From Oceanospirillum sediminis (lineage in GTDB: Bacteria > Pseudomonadota > Gammaproteobacteria > Pseudomonadales > Halomonadaceae), in NCBI RefSeq assembly GCF_014164585.1, contig NZ_JACJFM010000007.1:1-64000 (forward strand): a DNA stretch of 64,000 nt, given 5' to 3'. This document shows positions 1 through 8,473 of this stretch, piece after piece. How positions within the stretch are numbered: position 1 is the first letter of the stretch; each line of letters starts with the position of its first letter. The position numbers were made by a program, and so were the translations under genes. Under the pieces are notes generated by a model. That model made no database searches, was not told the DNA's origin, and was given only the letters and a program-made list of their open reading frames with translations.

Positions 1-271
1 AAGGTTAAGGGCCTATGAGGATGACGTTCTAAGATTTTTGAACGTATCTGAAGTCCCTTTCACCAACAATCAGGGCGAAAATGATATCAGGATGACGAAA
101 GTGCATCAGAAGATATCAGGTTGCTTCCGTAGTCATCAGGGAGCGGAACAGTTCTGCCTGATTCGCAGCTATCTTTCCTCATGCCGTAAACAATCGGTAT
201 CAGCAAGTAATGCCTTAACCCTGTTATTTTGTGGGCAGCTGCCAGATATCTTTGACCGGGCAGCTGAATAG
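1..271 (+). CDS. IS66 family transposase, C-terminal part (cut by window edge)
   Basis: The frame is open from base 2 to the stop at 269-271 and has no start inside the window. The residues include VPFTNNQGENDIRMTKV, then QKISGCFRS and RSYLSSCRKQ, which is the conserved C-terminal end of IS66-type DDE transposases (the catalytic Glu lies in the NNQxEND stretch). The real protein is about 500 residues, so only its last ~90 are here. An apparent TTG start at 38 is internal to the conserved domain and should not be used. The next ORF begins only 6 bases after this stop, leaving no room for the usual IS right end, so the element is probably truncated or has merged with the neighbouring gene. Confidence 0.85.
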   Translation, partial: RLRAYEDDVLRFLNVSEVPFTNNQGENDIRMTKVHQKISGCFRSHQGAEQFCLIRSYLSSCRKQSVSASNALTLLFCGQLPDIFDRAAE

Positions 272-277
272 TTACAT

Positions 278-1303
278 TTGCTGAATAAAAAGCACCCGCC
301 TGATCATCAGACCTCGCGGAATAAAAGACATTCGGCAGAGCAAAGTGATTCTGGCCTGCACACCGTGCTTCAGCTGGAAAACAGTCTGGATGATGCCCTG
401 TTAATGAAGTCACCATTGCGGATTCAGGAGGAGTATCTGCATCGCTTTACCACGGCAACGCCGTTTCAGCCGGAGCGATGTGAGAGCTTTCCTGCCCGGC
501 GGGTCACCACCAGTTTGTCGTGGCAGGATATTGTCTTGCCGGATAAGGTGATGGATCAGGTGCTGGAGATTCAGGACTGGATTCAGCACGGTGCTGTTTT
601 ATTGAATGACTGGGGCATGGCGGATCGTATTCGTCCGGGGTATCGGGCGTTATTTTATGGCCCGCCAGGTACGGGTAAAACCTTAACCGCCTGTTTGCTG
701 GGTAATGCCACCGGGCGGGATGTGTATAAGGTGGATCTGTCGCTGATTGTGTCTAAGTACATTGGTGAAACAGAGAAAAACCTGGAAAAAGTCTTTTCTC
801 TGGCTATGGATAAAGACTGGATTCTGTTCTTTGATGAAGCCGATGCCTTGTTTGGCAAACGGGTAGAAGCGGCCGGAGCCAATGATCAGTTTGCCAATCA
901 GAATGTGGCTTACCTGCTGCAGCGAATTGAGCAGTTTAATGGCATTGTGATTCTGGCTTCGAACCTGAAAGATAATCTGGATGAAGCCTTTAACCGTCGC
1001 TTTGAGTCGATGATTTACTTCCCGTTGCCGTCAACGGAGCAGCGCCTCAGTTTGTGGCAGCAGGGTTTTTCTGCCCGGTGCAGGTTAGAGCCTGAAGTAG
1101 ATTTATCCCATATCGCGACGGAGCATGTGTTGTCTGGTGCTGAAATTATTAATGTGATTCGTTACGCCTCGCTGAAAGCCATTTGCCGTCATAGCGATCT
1201 GATTCTGGAGCAGGATCTGCAGGAGGGAATTCAACGGGAGCAGCAGAAAGCAGCAGGTATACCATCTCAACGGGAACAACAGCGGGCAGCGATTTTCAGT
1301 TAA
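278..1303 (+). CDS. AAA+ ATPase, eCIS (Afp15/PVC15)-like, possibly N-terminally truncated
   Basis: A 341-residue AAA+ ATPase. Walker A is GPPGTGKT (128-135), Walker B ILFFDEAD (182-189), sensor-1 ASN (227-229) and the arginine finger region FNRRF (238-242). The stretches GYRALFYGPPGTGKT, SKYIGETEKNLEKVF and KDWILFFDEADALFGKR are typical of the ATPase that accompanies extracellular contractile injection systems. I recall those proteins as about twice this length, with a large N-terminal region, so this copy may have lost its N-terminus when the upstream IS66 element inserted. The TTG at 278 has no good ribosome binding site; an ATG at 404 is a possible alternative. No sheath, tube or baseplate gene is present in the window, so it is an orphan as seen here. 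The AAA+ assignment is firm; the eCIS link is family knowledge. Confidence 0.8.
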   Translation: MLNKKHPPDHQTSRNKRHSAEQSDSGLHTVLQLENSLDDALLMKSPLRIQEEYLHRFTTATPFQPERCESFPARRVTTSLSWQDIVLPDKVMDQVLEIQDWIQHGAVLLNDWGMADRIRPGYRALFYGPPGTGKTLTACLLGNATGRDVYKVDLSLIVSKYIGETEKNLEKVFSLAMDKDWILFFDEADALFGKRVEAAGANDQFANQNVAYLLQRIEQFNGIVILASNLKDNLDEAFNRRFESMIYFPLPSTEQRLSLWQQGFSARCRLEPEVDLSHIATEHVLSGAEIINVIRYASLKAICRHSDLILEQDLQEGIQREQQKAAGIPSQREQQRAAIFS

Positions 1304-1354
1304 TGTGCTGATCCAACGATGGGGACAAGGGTGCCGGTAAGACACCCGTGTACT

Positions 1355-1507
1355 CTAAAGATCGTTATGGGCTTTTTCGGAGTCAAACACCTGTTCCAGG
1401 GTTTGTGCTGTCAGAATATGATCACGTCCAATTGCCTGATTCAGCTTATCGCCCAATAACCAGGCTTGTTCTTCACTGGCTTCATGCCAGTCTTGCGGTA
1501 ACTTCAT
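1355..1507 (-). CDS. Possible small protein, 50 aa
   Basis: A minus-strand ORF starts at ATG 1507 with GAGGG about 5 bases upstream and ends with TAG at 1355. The product begins MKLPQDWHEASEEQAW and is acidic, soluble and rich in Asp, Glu and Gln, with no membrane segment. The composition looks like a real protein rather than a shadow frame, and nothing competes with it on the other strand. I do not recognise the family. It lies between the orphan AAA+ ATPase (convergent) and an inverted repeat at 1612-1641 that would be in its promoter region. Confidence 0.4.
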   Translation of the reverse strand: MKLPQDWHEASEEQAWLLGDKLNQAIGRDHILTAQTLEQVFDSEKAHNDL

Positions 1508-1948
1508 ACAATCCCTCGCTGATCCATACCAATGGATGCATCATCACTCAGAAAAGTCCTGTGGACTCTTCTGTCAAAACCAGCCTCCGATAGTGACGCA
1601 ACACACCCGATGTGCCACATTCCCTCCACAGAGTGTGGCACGGGTGACGTCTCTTTTATTTGTGCTGCCTGACTGAAAAATAGACGCTTTTTGCATAAAA
1701 AACATGAGTCGCGACAAAGGCAAAACAGATTCAAAGACACAATAAGTCGCAAGACCGATGTACGATCTGATCAGGGCTATATAAAAGCGAAAAGTATCAA
1801 AGCAAGAAAGTACAGCGATAGGGAACAACAAAGACAAGGAAGAGCATGCAGGTATTTCAGCTCACGCAGCTCTGGTTAAGCCATACCAGAACTGGAGCAA
1901 CAGCCATGTGGATAAAATAGAATTGTCTTTGAACGGGCTGAATACAGA
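1508..1948. other. Gene-free stretch with an 8-bp inverted repeat
   Basis: No convincing coding frame. The one visible structure is a perfect inverted repeat, GTGCCACA at 1612-1619 and TGTGGCAC at 1634-1641, flanked by ACCC and GGGT that could extend it with a small bulge. It lies about 105 bases upstream of the possible small ORF on the minus strand, so it could be an operator or an RNA hairpin. The frames that are open here overlap each other and have no ribosome binding sites. Confidence 0.4.
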
Positions 1949-2479
1949 TTACAACGCCAGCTCAACACCTGCAGTCAGGTAATACACATCATCTTTCAGC
2001 TGGGTATATTCTGTTTTCAGAACCATATCCTTGCTGATTTTAATGGTCAGGCCGCCACCAAATGACTGACTCTGATCGTTGTAGCGCTCACGCTGCTCAC
2101 GAGTCAGGCTTTTATCAAAATCGTAGTCGATATCCACATAACCCAGCTTAAAGCTGAAATCGATTAAACGGCCAGCAGGCTGAGTCAGCACCACATAAGC
2201 AGCGGTCGATTTGTATTCCGCAGCGCAAGGGGTTTCAACACCAGAAGAATCACTGACACGGGTACGGAAACTTTCAGCATCTGAGTATTCCAGCTGAACA
2301 GCCACTCGGGAGTTCAGTTTACGCCCCAGAGTCACAATGCGAGGATCGGCCTGATTGGTCTCAAGACCATCGGCCAGCATAGACCCACCAAATACTCCCA
2401 GATAACCTTCGCCTGACACGGCATAAGCATTAACAGACAACGGCAGTAATAAAGCCAGCAAGGCGGTGCTTCGCTTCAT
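1949..2479 (-). CDS. Outer membrane beta-barrel protein (OmpA-like barrel)
   Basis: A 176-residue exported protein. The first ~20 residues form a signal peptide (MKRSTALLALLLPL...) ending in a likely AYA cleavage site. The rest alternates polar and hydrophobic residues in short strands separated by charged turns, such as RVAVQLEYSDAESFRTRV, and ends in the strand YYLTAGVELAL. This is the pattern of a small eight-stranded barrel (OmpA/OmpW-like porin family). The start at 2479 is preceded by GGAG with good spacing. It stands alone, divergent from the carboxypeptidase gene. The terminal residue is Leu rather than the usual Phe. Its specific function cannot be told. Confidence 0.75.
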   Translation of the reverse strand: MKRSTALLALLLPLSVNAYAVSGEGYLGVFGGSMLADGLETNQADPRIVTLGRKLNSRVAVQLEYSDAESFRTRVSDSSGVETPCAAEYKSTAAYVVLTQPAGRLIDFSFKLGYVDIDYDFDKSLTREQRERYNDQSQSFGGGLTIKISKDMVLKTEYTQLKDDVYYLTAGVELAL

Positions 2480-3035
2480 AGTTCTACTCCGGAAGTACGT
2501 TTTTTGTGAAATGGTTCACATAGCATCGCATATATCAGTACATTTTTCCGCCTCATTGATACATTTTTTTTATTGTTCATAGAAAAAGCTGATATATAGC
2601 AAAGGCGATGGTGGAATATTGGTAAGTTTCTGAAAAACAGAGAAGATTCTTGTATCGACTGTCTGCCATCGGTTATGGATAATCAGGAAAATAGCAATCC
2701 AGAGGTAAAACCAGGGAAAGAGTTACCGGTTTAATACCTTGAACTAAACTCTGATCCAGTATGTTTTTACCTGCATTTTCCCCTTCATTTCTACCCGCAT
2801 TTTCTACAGAAAGATAGATCCGTACGAACAGGGTCATCAAAGGTTCATTACTCTGTTTGCACTGTATCAAATGACACTTAGAGCCCGATGAATTATCTTT
2901 CATATCAAGCAGATCGCTAAATGAATGATGGTCTTATTCTGCATCAGAACCTCAATCATACTGTCCGATATCATCCCGCATCATCATCGGTTGCGATTAC
3001 TTTTGTCACCTGAATCCAATTACTGAGTCAAAGAT
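2480..3035. other. Divergent intergenic region, 556 bp
   Basis: AT-rich, separating the minus-strand barrel gene from the plus-strand carboxypeptidase. It should hold both promoters. A 76-codon minus-strand frame (2673-2903) has no ribosome binding site and an untypical composition, so I do not call it a gene. I see no repeat, tRNA or clear terminator. Confidence 0.4.
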
Positions 3036-4526
3036 ATGGATAACTACAAAAAACTCACCGAACGTTTCCAACAGCTACATCACTACGGCCACCTGCTGAG
3101 TATCGCAGGCTGGGATCAGGCGACAATGATGCCTGCCAAAGGTAATGATGCCCGCGCTAATGCTATGGCAGAGCTGGGCGGTTTATGCCACCGTCTGGCT
3201 ACAGCAGAGGAGGTTGGCGACTGGCTGGCCGCTGCTGAGCAAGAAACGCTGGATAACGAACAGCAGGCTAATCTGCGTGAGATTAAGCGCGATATTGAAA
3301 ATGCCCGTGCTCTGCCAGAGTCTCTGGTACTGGCAAAAACCAAAGCCGGTTCTAAATGCGAACACGCCTGGCGTACTCAGCGTCAGGAAAACGACTGGGC
3401 CGGTTTTGCTGATAACCTGAAAGAGGTCGTTAAACTCAGCCGTGAGGAAGCCCAGTTACGAGCCGAGAAAACGGGCCTGTCACCTTATGATGCGCTGATG
3501 GATCTGTATGAGCCGGGTATGCGTTCTGCTGAAGTAGATCGTTTATTCGATGATCTGAGAAGCTGGCTGCCGGATCTGATTCAGACAGTGCAGGATGCAC
3601 AAAAGTCCCGGCCTGTGGTTGAGCCTCAGGGCCCGTTCAGTGTTGAACAGCAGAAACAGCTGGGCAAACACGCGATGGAGCTGATGGGCTTTGATTTTGA
3701 GGCAGGCCGTCTGGATGTCAGCAGCCATCCGTTCTGCGGCGGTGTGCCGGAAGATGTGCGCCTGACCACGCGCTATAACACGGATTCTTTTGCGGAAAGC
3801 CTGATGGGGGTTATCCATGAGACCGGCCATGCCCGTTATGAGCAGAATCTGCCTAAAGCCTGGCTGGGTCAGCCGGTGTCAGAAGCCCGTTCGATGGGGA
3901 TTCACGAAAGCCAGAGTCTGTTCTTTGAGATGCAGATTGGCCGCAGCCGCAGTCTGTTAAAGCATCTGGCACCGCAAATCGCGCTGACCTTTGGCGAACA
4001 GGATGCCTTTACTCCAGACAATCTGTATCAGTACTACACCCGTGTAGAGCCTGGTTTTATCCGGGTGGATGCGGACGAAGTGACTTATCCGGCTCATGTG
4101 ATGCTGCGTTATGAGATCGAAAAGGCACTGGTCGAGGGCGAGATCGAGGTGGATGATATCCCGGATCTGTGGCAGCAGAAGATGCAGTCTTATCTGGGCA
4201 TCGACACGGCTGGCAACTTTAAAGACGGTTGTATGCAGGATATTCACTGGACCGATGGCAGCTTTGGTTATTTCCCGAGTTACACCCTGGGTGCTATGTA
4301 TGCGGCACAGTGGTTCCATTGTATTCAGCAGCAGATCAGTGATATGGAAGCTCAGATTGAAGCTGGTGATCTGAGTCAGATCAGCCAGTGGCTGAGTGAT
4401 AGTATCTGGCAGAAAGCCAGCTTCCTGACCACACCTGAACTGGTACAGGCCGCCAGTGGCGAAGCACTGAACCCTCAGTATTTCCGCCAGCATCTGGAAA
4501 ACCGCTACCTGCATCAGGTTCGGTAA
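3036..4526 (+). CDS. M32 family metallocarboxypeptidase (carboxypeptidase Taq type)
   Basis: A 496-residue cytoplasmic zinc carboxypeptidase that removes C-terminal amino acids from peptides. The zinc motif HETGH is at 261-265 and the family motif HESQS at 290-294. Preceding it are HPFCGG (231-236) and DVRLTTRYN (240-248), both diagnostic of M32. The length matches the family (about 490-510). There is no signal peptide. The start ATG at 3036 follows an AAAGAT stretch that is a weak ribosome site. It is monocistronic: a hairpin follows 10 bases after the stop. Together with PepD at 5835 it suggests a local peptide-recycling function, but they are separated by the coiled-coil pair. Confidence 0.92.
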   Translation: MDNYKKLTERFQQLHHYGHLLSIAGWDQATMMPAKGNDARANAMAELGGLCHRLATAEEVGDWLAAAEQETLDNEQQANLREIKRDIENARALPESLVLAKTKAGSKCEHAWRTQRQENDWAGFADNLKEVVKLSREEAQLRAEKTGLSPYDALMDLYEPGMRSAEVDRLFDDLRSWLPDLIQTVQDAQKSRPVVEPQGPFSVEQQKQLGKHAMELMGFDFEAGRLDVSSHPFCGGVPEDVRLTTRYNTDSFAESLMGVIHETGHARYEQNLPKAWLGQPVSEARSMGIHESQSLFFEMQIGRSRSLLKHLAPQIALTFGEQDAFTPDNLYQYYTRVEPGFIRVDADEVTYPAHVMLRYEIEKALVEGEIEVDDIPDLWQQKMQSYLGIDTAGNFKDGCMQDIHWTDGSFGYFPSYTLGAMYAAQWFHCIQQQISDMEAQIEAGDLSQISQWLSDSIWQKASFLTTPELVQAASGEALNPQYFRQHLENRYLHQVR

Positions 4527-4536
4527 TTAAGGCAGC

Positions 4537-4625
4537 GCCGGGGTGAGGAATAAGATCTCCACCCCGGCATATTGGTTATATACTGGCAATAATAGCTGTC
4601 TGACATTTCACCCTATTGTCAGACA
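4537..4625. terminator. Two hairpins between convergent genes
   Basis: First hairpin: GCCGGGGTG (4537-4545) with CACCCCGGC (4560-4568), just after the carboxypeptidase stop. Second: TGTCTGACA (4597-4605) with TGTCAGACA (4617-4625), which sits at the 3' side of the minus-strand gene ending at 4646. Neither has a strong T run, so they may be weak terminators or mRNA-end stabilisers for the two converging transcripts. Confidence 0.5.
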
Positions 4626-4645
4626 ATAAAAGCCTCCCCTGGTAA

Positions 4646-5107
4646 TCAGGAGTTATCGGCCTGCTGGTCAAATGCCGCTTCAGCATCCTGCCAGGCGTCA
4701 GCAATAGACTGATAAGCTTCATTAAAACCATCTTTCATCTCTGACCAGGCATCATGGCTGCCTTCCTTCATGCCACCATACCATTCCGCCAGTCTGATTC
4801 GATCTTTACGAAGCTCCCTCAACGCCTGTCGACTCTCTGAGCGGACATCTTCGCCAAGTTGATCCCATTGCTGATCAATCCGGTTTTCAAGCTGATCAAT
4901 TCTGGAATCAATATTTTGTATCGCCTGTTCAGCAGTCTTCAGAGCTTCTTGCTTCTGCTCCCTTGTATAAGCCTGTAACGTTGTAATGACATCTTTAGTT
5001 TCCTGTTTTATATCTTTAACCGAGACATCGTCCTGTGCTGCAAGAACCGTTGATGAAATAGAGAAAAGTACAATAAAAGCGGATAAAAAATTGCGATTAA
5101 AAAACAT
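4646..5107 (-). CDS. Exported coiled-coil protein (stress-protein-like)
   Basis: I choose the ATG at 5107 because AGGTG lies at the right distance and a signal peptide (MFFNRNFLSAFIVLFSI... to VLAA) follows at once; an in-frame start at 5143 would add 12 residues ahead of it. The mature part is a long charged heptad helix containing IDSRIDQLENRIDQQWDQL, consistent with a coiled coil. The C-terminus DAWSEMKDGFNEAYQSIADAW resembles the end of the neighbouring cytoplasmic protein (5221-5508). Such proteins are often labelled stress-response or coiled-coil domain proteins of unknown function. Probably periplasmic. Transcribed in the same direction as its neighbour, 113 bp downstream. Confidence 0.65.
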   Translation of the reverse strand: MFFNRNFLSAFIVLFSISSTVLAAQDDVSVKDIKQETKDVITTLQAYTREQKQEALKTAEQAIQNIDSRIDQLENRIDQQWDQLGEDVRSESRQALRELRKDRIRLAEWYGGMKEGSHDAWSEMKDGFNEAYQSIADAWQDAEAAFDQQADNS

Positions 5108-5220
5108 AACAACACCTGATAGCTTGCATTTAAATATTGACAATTAACACTGAACAATAAAACTTAACAGTTTATTAAGTTTTATCCTTTTATTGCCAGA
5201 AACAAAGCCTGTCAGATACG

Positions 5221-5508
5221 TCAGTCAAATCGCTCAGATGCAGATTTAATTGCGATAGAAAGGGACTCTCGGGCCAGTTCAACACCTGATTTCATATCAT
5301 GCCAGGCATCACCACTGGATTGCTTAAGCTGATCAATTTCACTGGAAAGCTTATCACGCTTAGCTTTCAGCTCATCGACCTGTTCGTGAAATTCTTTACT
5401 CACAGAGCTATTGGCGGCATCTGCTTTAGCCTTAAGTTGCTCAATATCAGTTTTCCACTCATGCAACTGAGCTTCAATTTTCTTCTGGTAATCCTCTTTA
5501 GTACTCAT
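5221..5508 (-). CDS. Cytoplasmic coiled-coil protein (sll1863-like stress protein)
   Basis: A 95-residue, highly charged and helical protein with no signal peptide or membrane segment. Heptad-like stretches run from residue 5 to about 65. The C-terminus SGDAWHDMKSGVELARESL is characteristic of small coiled-coil proteins described as sll1863-family stress proteins. The same DAWxxMKxG pattern ends the exported neighbour, so the two are likely paralogous and work as an inner/outer pair. Function unknown. Confidence 0.7.
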   Translation of the reverse strand: MSTKEDYQKKIEAQLHEWKTDIEQLKAKADAANSSVSKEFHEQVDELKAKRDKLSSEIDQLKQSSGDAWHDMKSGVELARESLSIAIKSASERFD

Positions 5509-5834
5509 GTTTCAATTAACCCCTTTACCATCATCTTTTTGCAAAGCATGTCAGGTACGTTAACTGAGAATTCACCTTATCGAATAAAAAATGATAAGAA
5601 GCTTGTTAAAAAGCATAATAAAACTGAACTCAACTGTCAAATAATAAGAAAAAACCAGAAAACAAAAACATTATAAAAGAGAAATAAAGCATATTAAAAA
5701 CAACATACAAGCCAATTAAAAACATAACACTCGGATAAATGTTCAGGATTGAATACAATATAGAGAACCTGAAACACCTGGTCGTGGCGGGCTGAATAGC
5801 ACGGCATACCACAGATAACAATACGAGCAAAGAT
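5509..5834. other. AT-rich divergent intergenic region, 326 bp
   Basis: Runs of A and T dominate, with frames rich in Lys, Asn, Ile and Phe that are composition artefacts. It must contain the promoters of the coiled-coil pair (minus) and pepD (plus). No repeat or RNA gene is visible. Confidence 0.4.
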
Positions 5835-7322
5835 ATGACAAACGCACACCTGTCTGAACTGGCGCCTCAGCCATTATGGTCCTTTTTTAAACTGCTGGCT
5901 GATACCCCCCGTCCTTCTGAACACGAAGCCGCTATTGTCGAAAAGCTGGAGCACTGGGCCGACAGCAAAGGCTTTGCTCATGAACGCGATGGTGCGGGCA
6001 ATCTGCTAATCAGAAAGCCTGCCACAGCCGGATGTGAGCAGCGTCAGACCATCGTCATTCAGGGCCATGTGGATATGGTGGCTCAGGCCAATCAGGATTC
6101 TGAGCATAACTTCCTGACCGATTCGATTGCTACTCAGATTCAGGATGGCTGGCTGACGGCTACGGGCACGACACTGGGTGCCGATAACGGTCTGGGCGTG
6201 GCAGCCGGTCTGGCGATTCTGGATGCAGACGATATTCAGCATGGTCCGGTTGAATTGCTGCTGACTATCGAAGAAGAAAGCAGTATGCGCGGTGCGCTGG
6301 AACTGCGGGAGAACTGGCTTCAGGGTAAATGGCTGCTGAACCTGGATTCTGAAGACCGGGGCGATGTGTACGTGGGCTGTGCCGGTGGTGTGGATGTTAA
6401 CGTCAATCATCACCTTGCTCTGCAAAGTAACGACAATAGCGCGTTGAAAATCCTGTTTACCGGCCTGCGTGGCGGTCACTCGGGGCTGGATATCGACAAA
6501 GGCCGGGGCAATGCCAATCGTCTGCTGATCCGCGCACTGAATGTACTGCAGACCGAATTCAGTTTCCGCCTGGCCAGCTTTAATGGCGGTACACTGCGCA
6601 ACGCGATTCCACGGGAAGCTGAAGCCGTCATCGCTCTGGCAGCCGAGCAGCAGGATAGCGTTATTGCAGCACTGACTCAGCAAGTTGCTTTATTCAATAA
6701 AGAGCTGGCTGAAACGGATCATGAGCTGGTCCTGAAGACTTCCACGGTTCAGGCAGATCTGGCGCTGTCCGATAACGACAGCCGTCAGCTGATCAATGTA
6801 CTGAATGCAGCACCTTGTGGCGTAGAGCAGATGAGCAACAGCGGTTTTGCCGGTGTGGTGGAAACCTCGAATAATCTGGGTATCGTAACCCTGAAACCCT
6901 CAACTCAGTCTTCTGAACAAAGCCCGACACCACAAGCAGATTTCGAAGCCTGCCTGCTGGTGCGTTCCTTAAAAGACAGTGCGACTCAGGCGCTGGCAGA
7001 ACGGATTCGCAGCTGCTTCCAGCTGATAGGGGCGGATGTCGAATTTGATGGTGCTTATCCAGGCTGGACACCGAATGCGAAATCCGATCTGCTGCAGTAT
7101 TTCCAGCATTGTCATAAAGAACTGATGGGGCAGGAAGCCCATGTGAAGGTCATTCACGCAGGTCTTGAGTGCGGCATTATCGGTGCGAAATACCCGGCGC
7201 TGGATATGATCTCTTTTGGTCCTCTGATTCGTGGCGCACACTCACCGGAAGAACGGGTAGAACTGCAGTCAGTAGAAGAGTTCTGGCAGCTGCTGACCCT
7301 GCTGGTTCAGCGTCTGCCCTGA
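5835..7322 (+). CDS. pepD: Aminoacyl-histidine dipeptidase (peptidase D, M20C)
   Basis: A 495-residue cytosolic zinc dipeptidase that splits Xaa-His and other dipeptides. Metal-binding motifs are in the expected order: GHVDM (77-81), the bridging Asp in GADNG (115-119) and the catalytic/metal Glu pair in TIEEES (144-149). The C-terminal GAHSPEERVE carries the last metal His. A lid/dimerisation domain follows GGHSGLDIDKGRGNANR near residue 215. Length equals that of the family. A 14-bp tandem repeat starts within its stop codon. Confidence 0.95.
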   Translation: MTNAHLSELAPQPLWSFFKLLADTPRPSEHEAAIVEKLEHWADSKGFAHERDGAGNLLIRKPATAGCEQRQTIVIQGHVDMVAQANQDSEHNFLTDSIATQIQDGWLTATGTTLGADNGLGVAAGLAILDADDIQHGPVELLLTIEEESSMRGALELRENWLQGKWLLNLDSEDRGDVYVGCAGGVDVNVNHHLALQSNDNSALKILFTGLRGGHSGLDIDKGRGNANRLLIRALNVLQTEFSFRLASFNGGTLRNAIPREAEAVIALAAEQQDSVIAALTQQVALFNKELAETDHELVLKTSTVQADLALSDNDSRQLINVLNAAPCGVEQMSNSGFAGVVETSNNLGIVTLKPSTQSSEQSPTPQADFEACLLVRSLKDSATQALAERIRSCFQLIGADVEFDGAYPGWTPNAKSDLLQYFQHCHKELMGQEAHVKVIHAGLECGIIGAKYPALDMISFGPLIRGAHSPEERVELQSVEEFWQLLTLLVQRLP

Positions 7323-7371
7323 GCCGTTTCTTCTGAGCCGTTTCTTCTGAGCCGTTTCTTCTGAGCCGTTT
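7321..7371. repeat. 14-bp tandem repeat, 3.6 copies, after pepD
   Basis: The unit GAGCCGTTTCTTCT is repeated exactly at 7321-7334, 7335-7348 and 7349-7362, then a partial fourth copy runs to 7371. The first copy begins inside the pepD stop codon. The copies are identical, which points to recent slippage. Copy number is likely to vary between strains. Confidence 0.9.
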
Positions 7372-7445
7372 TTTCAGTCCGAACAAAACAAAACTGGTCG
7401 TTACCGTTAAAGCGGATCGTTTGATTAGGCCCCAAAAGCGCAGGG

Positions 7446-8327
7446 CTATTGCGCTTTTGTCAGATGTTCAATCAGCAACTGGGTAAAACCCGATGGCGGG
7501 ATTCTGGGGTGATAACACACCTTCAGATCCCGTTTCGCCCAGGGCTCATTCAGTGCCAGAAACACCACATCATCCTGCCGCTGGCGAATCGCTTCTCTGG
7601 GCACCAGGCCAATACCGACCCCTGCCGCCACCATACGATAGACCGCTTCAAAGCTTCGCACCTGCACCCGGACATTCAGATGCTGTCCCAGGCTGGCGGC
7701 CAGGTTCATAGTAAAGGTATGAATGGCAGATCCGGCGTGCAGCATCACAAAGGGCTGATTCACCACCTCCTGAAAGGCGATCTGCCGCGCCTGTGCCAGA
7801 GGATGTGTCCGGGGCGCAATAATCACCAGGAGATCTTCCCGATAGGGCAGCATGACCATATCACTGCGTTCATCCACCTCGGCCACAATCCCCAGATCGG
7901 CATCACCTTTGGCGACACCGGCCAGAATATCCAGGCTGGAGTGCTCCTCTAACGTGACGCTCACCTGCGGATGCTGCCCCAGAAACAGTGCCAGATCATC
8001 CGGTAGATAACTGTGTGTCGCATGGGTATTAGCCCAGAGCCGCACATGCCCTTGTACCCCTAACGCATGAGGCGCCAGATCCGCATGCATCTGTTCAAGA
8101 CCGGCGAAGACCTGACGGGCATGGCGCAAAAAAATCTCCCCGGCACGGGTTAACTCGACCCCACGGGCTTTACGCTGCAGCAGCACAGTGCCCAGAGAGT
8201 CTTCCAGCACCTTAATGCGATGGCTGGCAGACGACGGAGCAAGAAAGACCTGCTCAGCCCCTCGGGTCAGGTTCTGACACTCCGCAATCGCGATAAAGAG
8301 CCTCAGATCAGTCAGATTGTATTTCAT
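7446..8327 (-). CDS. LysR family transcriptional regulator
   Basis: A 293-residue LysR protein: N-terminal winged helix (NLTDLRLFIAIAECQNLTRG, then SSASHRIKVLEDSLG) and a substrate-binding-like effector domain from about residue 90. I start at ATG 8327, which gives the normal family length and puts the helix-turn-helix at the N-terminus; a longer frame begins at a GTG at 8417 but adds residues with no family match. It is divergent from the EamA/DMT exporter at 8474 with about 150 bp between, the usual geometry for a LysR protein controlling its neighbour. The effector is unknown. Confidence 0.88.
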   Translation of the reverse strand: MKYNLTDLRLFIAIAECQNLTRGAEQVFLAPSSASHRIKVLEDSLGTVLLQRKARGVELTRAGEIFLRHARQVFAGLEQMHADLAPHALGVQGHVRLWANTHATHSYLPDDLALFLGQHPQVSVTLEEHSSLDILAGVAKGDADLGIVAEVDERSDMVMLPYREDLLVIIAPRTHPLAQARQIAFQEVVNQPFVMLHAGSAIHTFTMNLAASLGQHLNVRVQVRSFEAVYRMVAAGVGIGLVPREAIRQRQDDVVFLALNEPWAKRDLKVCYHPRIPPSGFTQLLIEHLTKAQ

Positions 8328-8473
8328 AACCAGCGTTCGTATTTTCCGAAGACACAGATGGTAAATCACCAATTCTAACAGAGCAAAGGGCACTCTATGA
8401 TGCTGATTCCTGGACACTCAACATAAATGCTCAGCCTGATCACTGTCCATCAGCCTCTGTGGAGAACCCTGTT

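Noticed and set aside
2673-2903. 76-codon minus-strand ORF between the barrel gene and the carboxypeptidase
   Set aside because: No ribosome site, composition unlike neighbours and no recognisable family.
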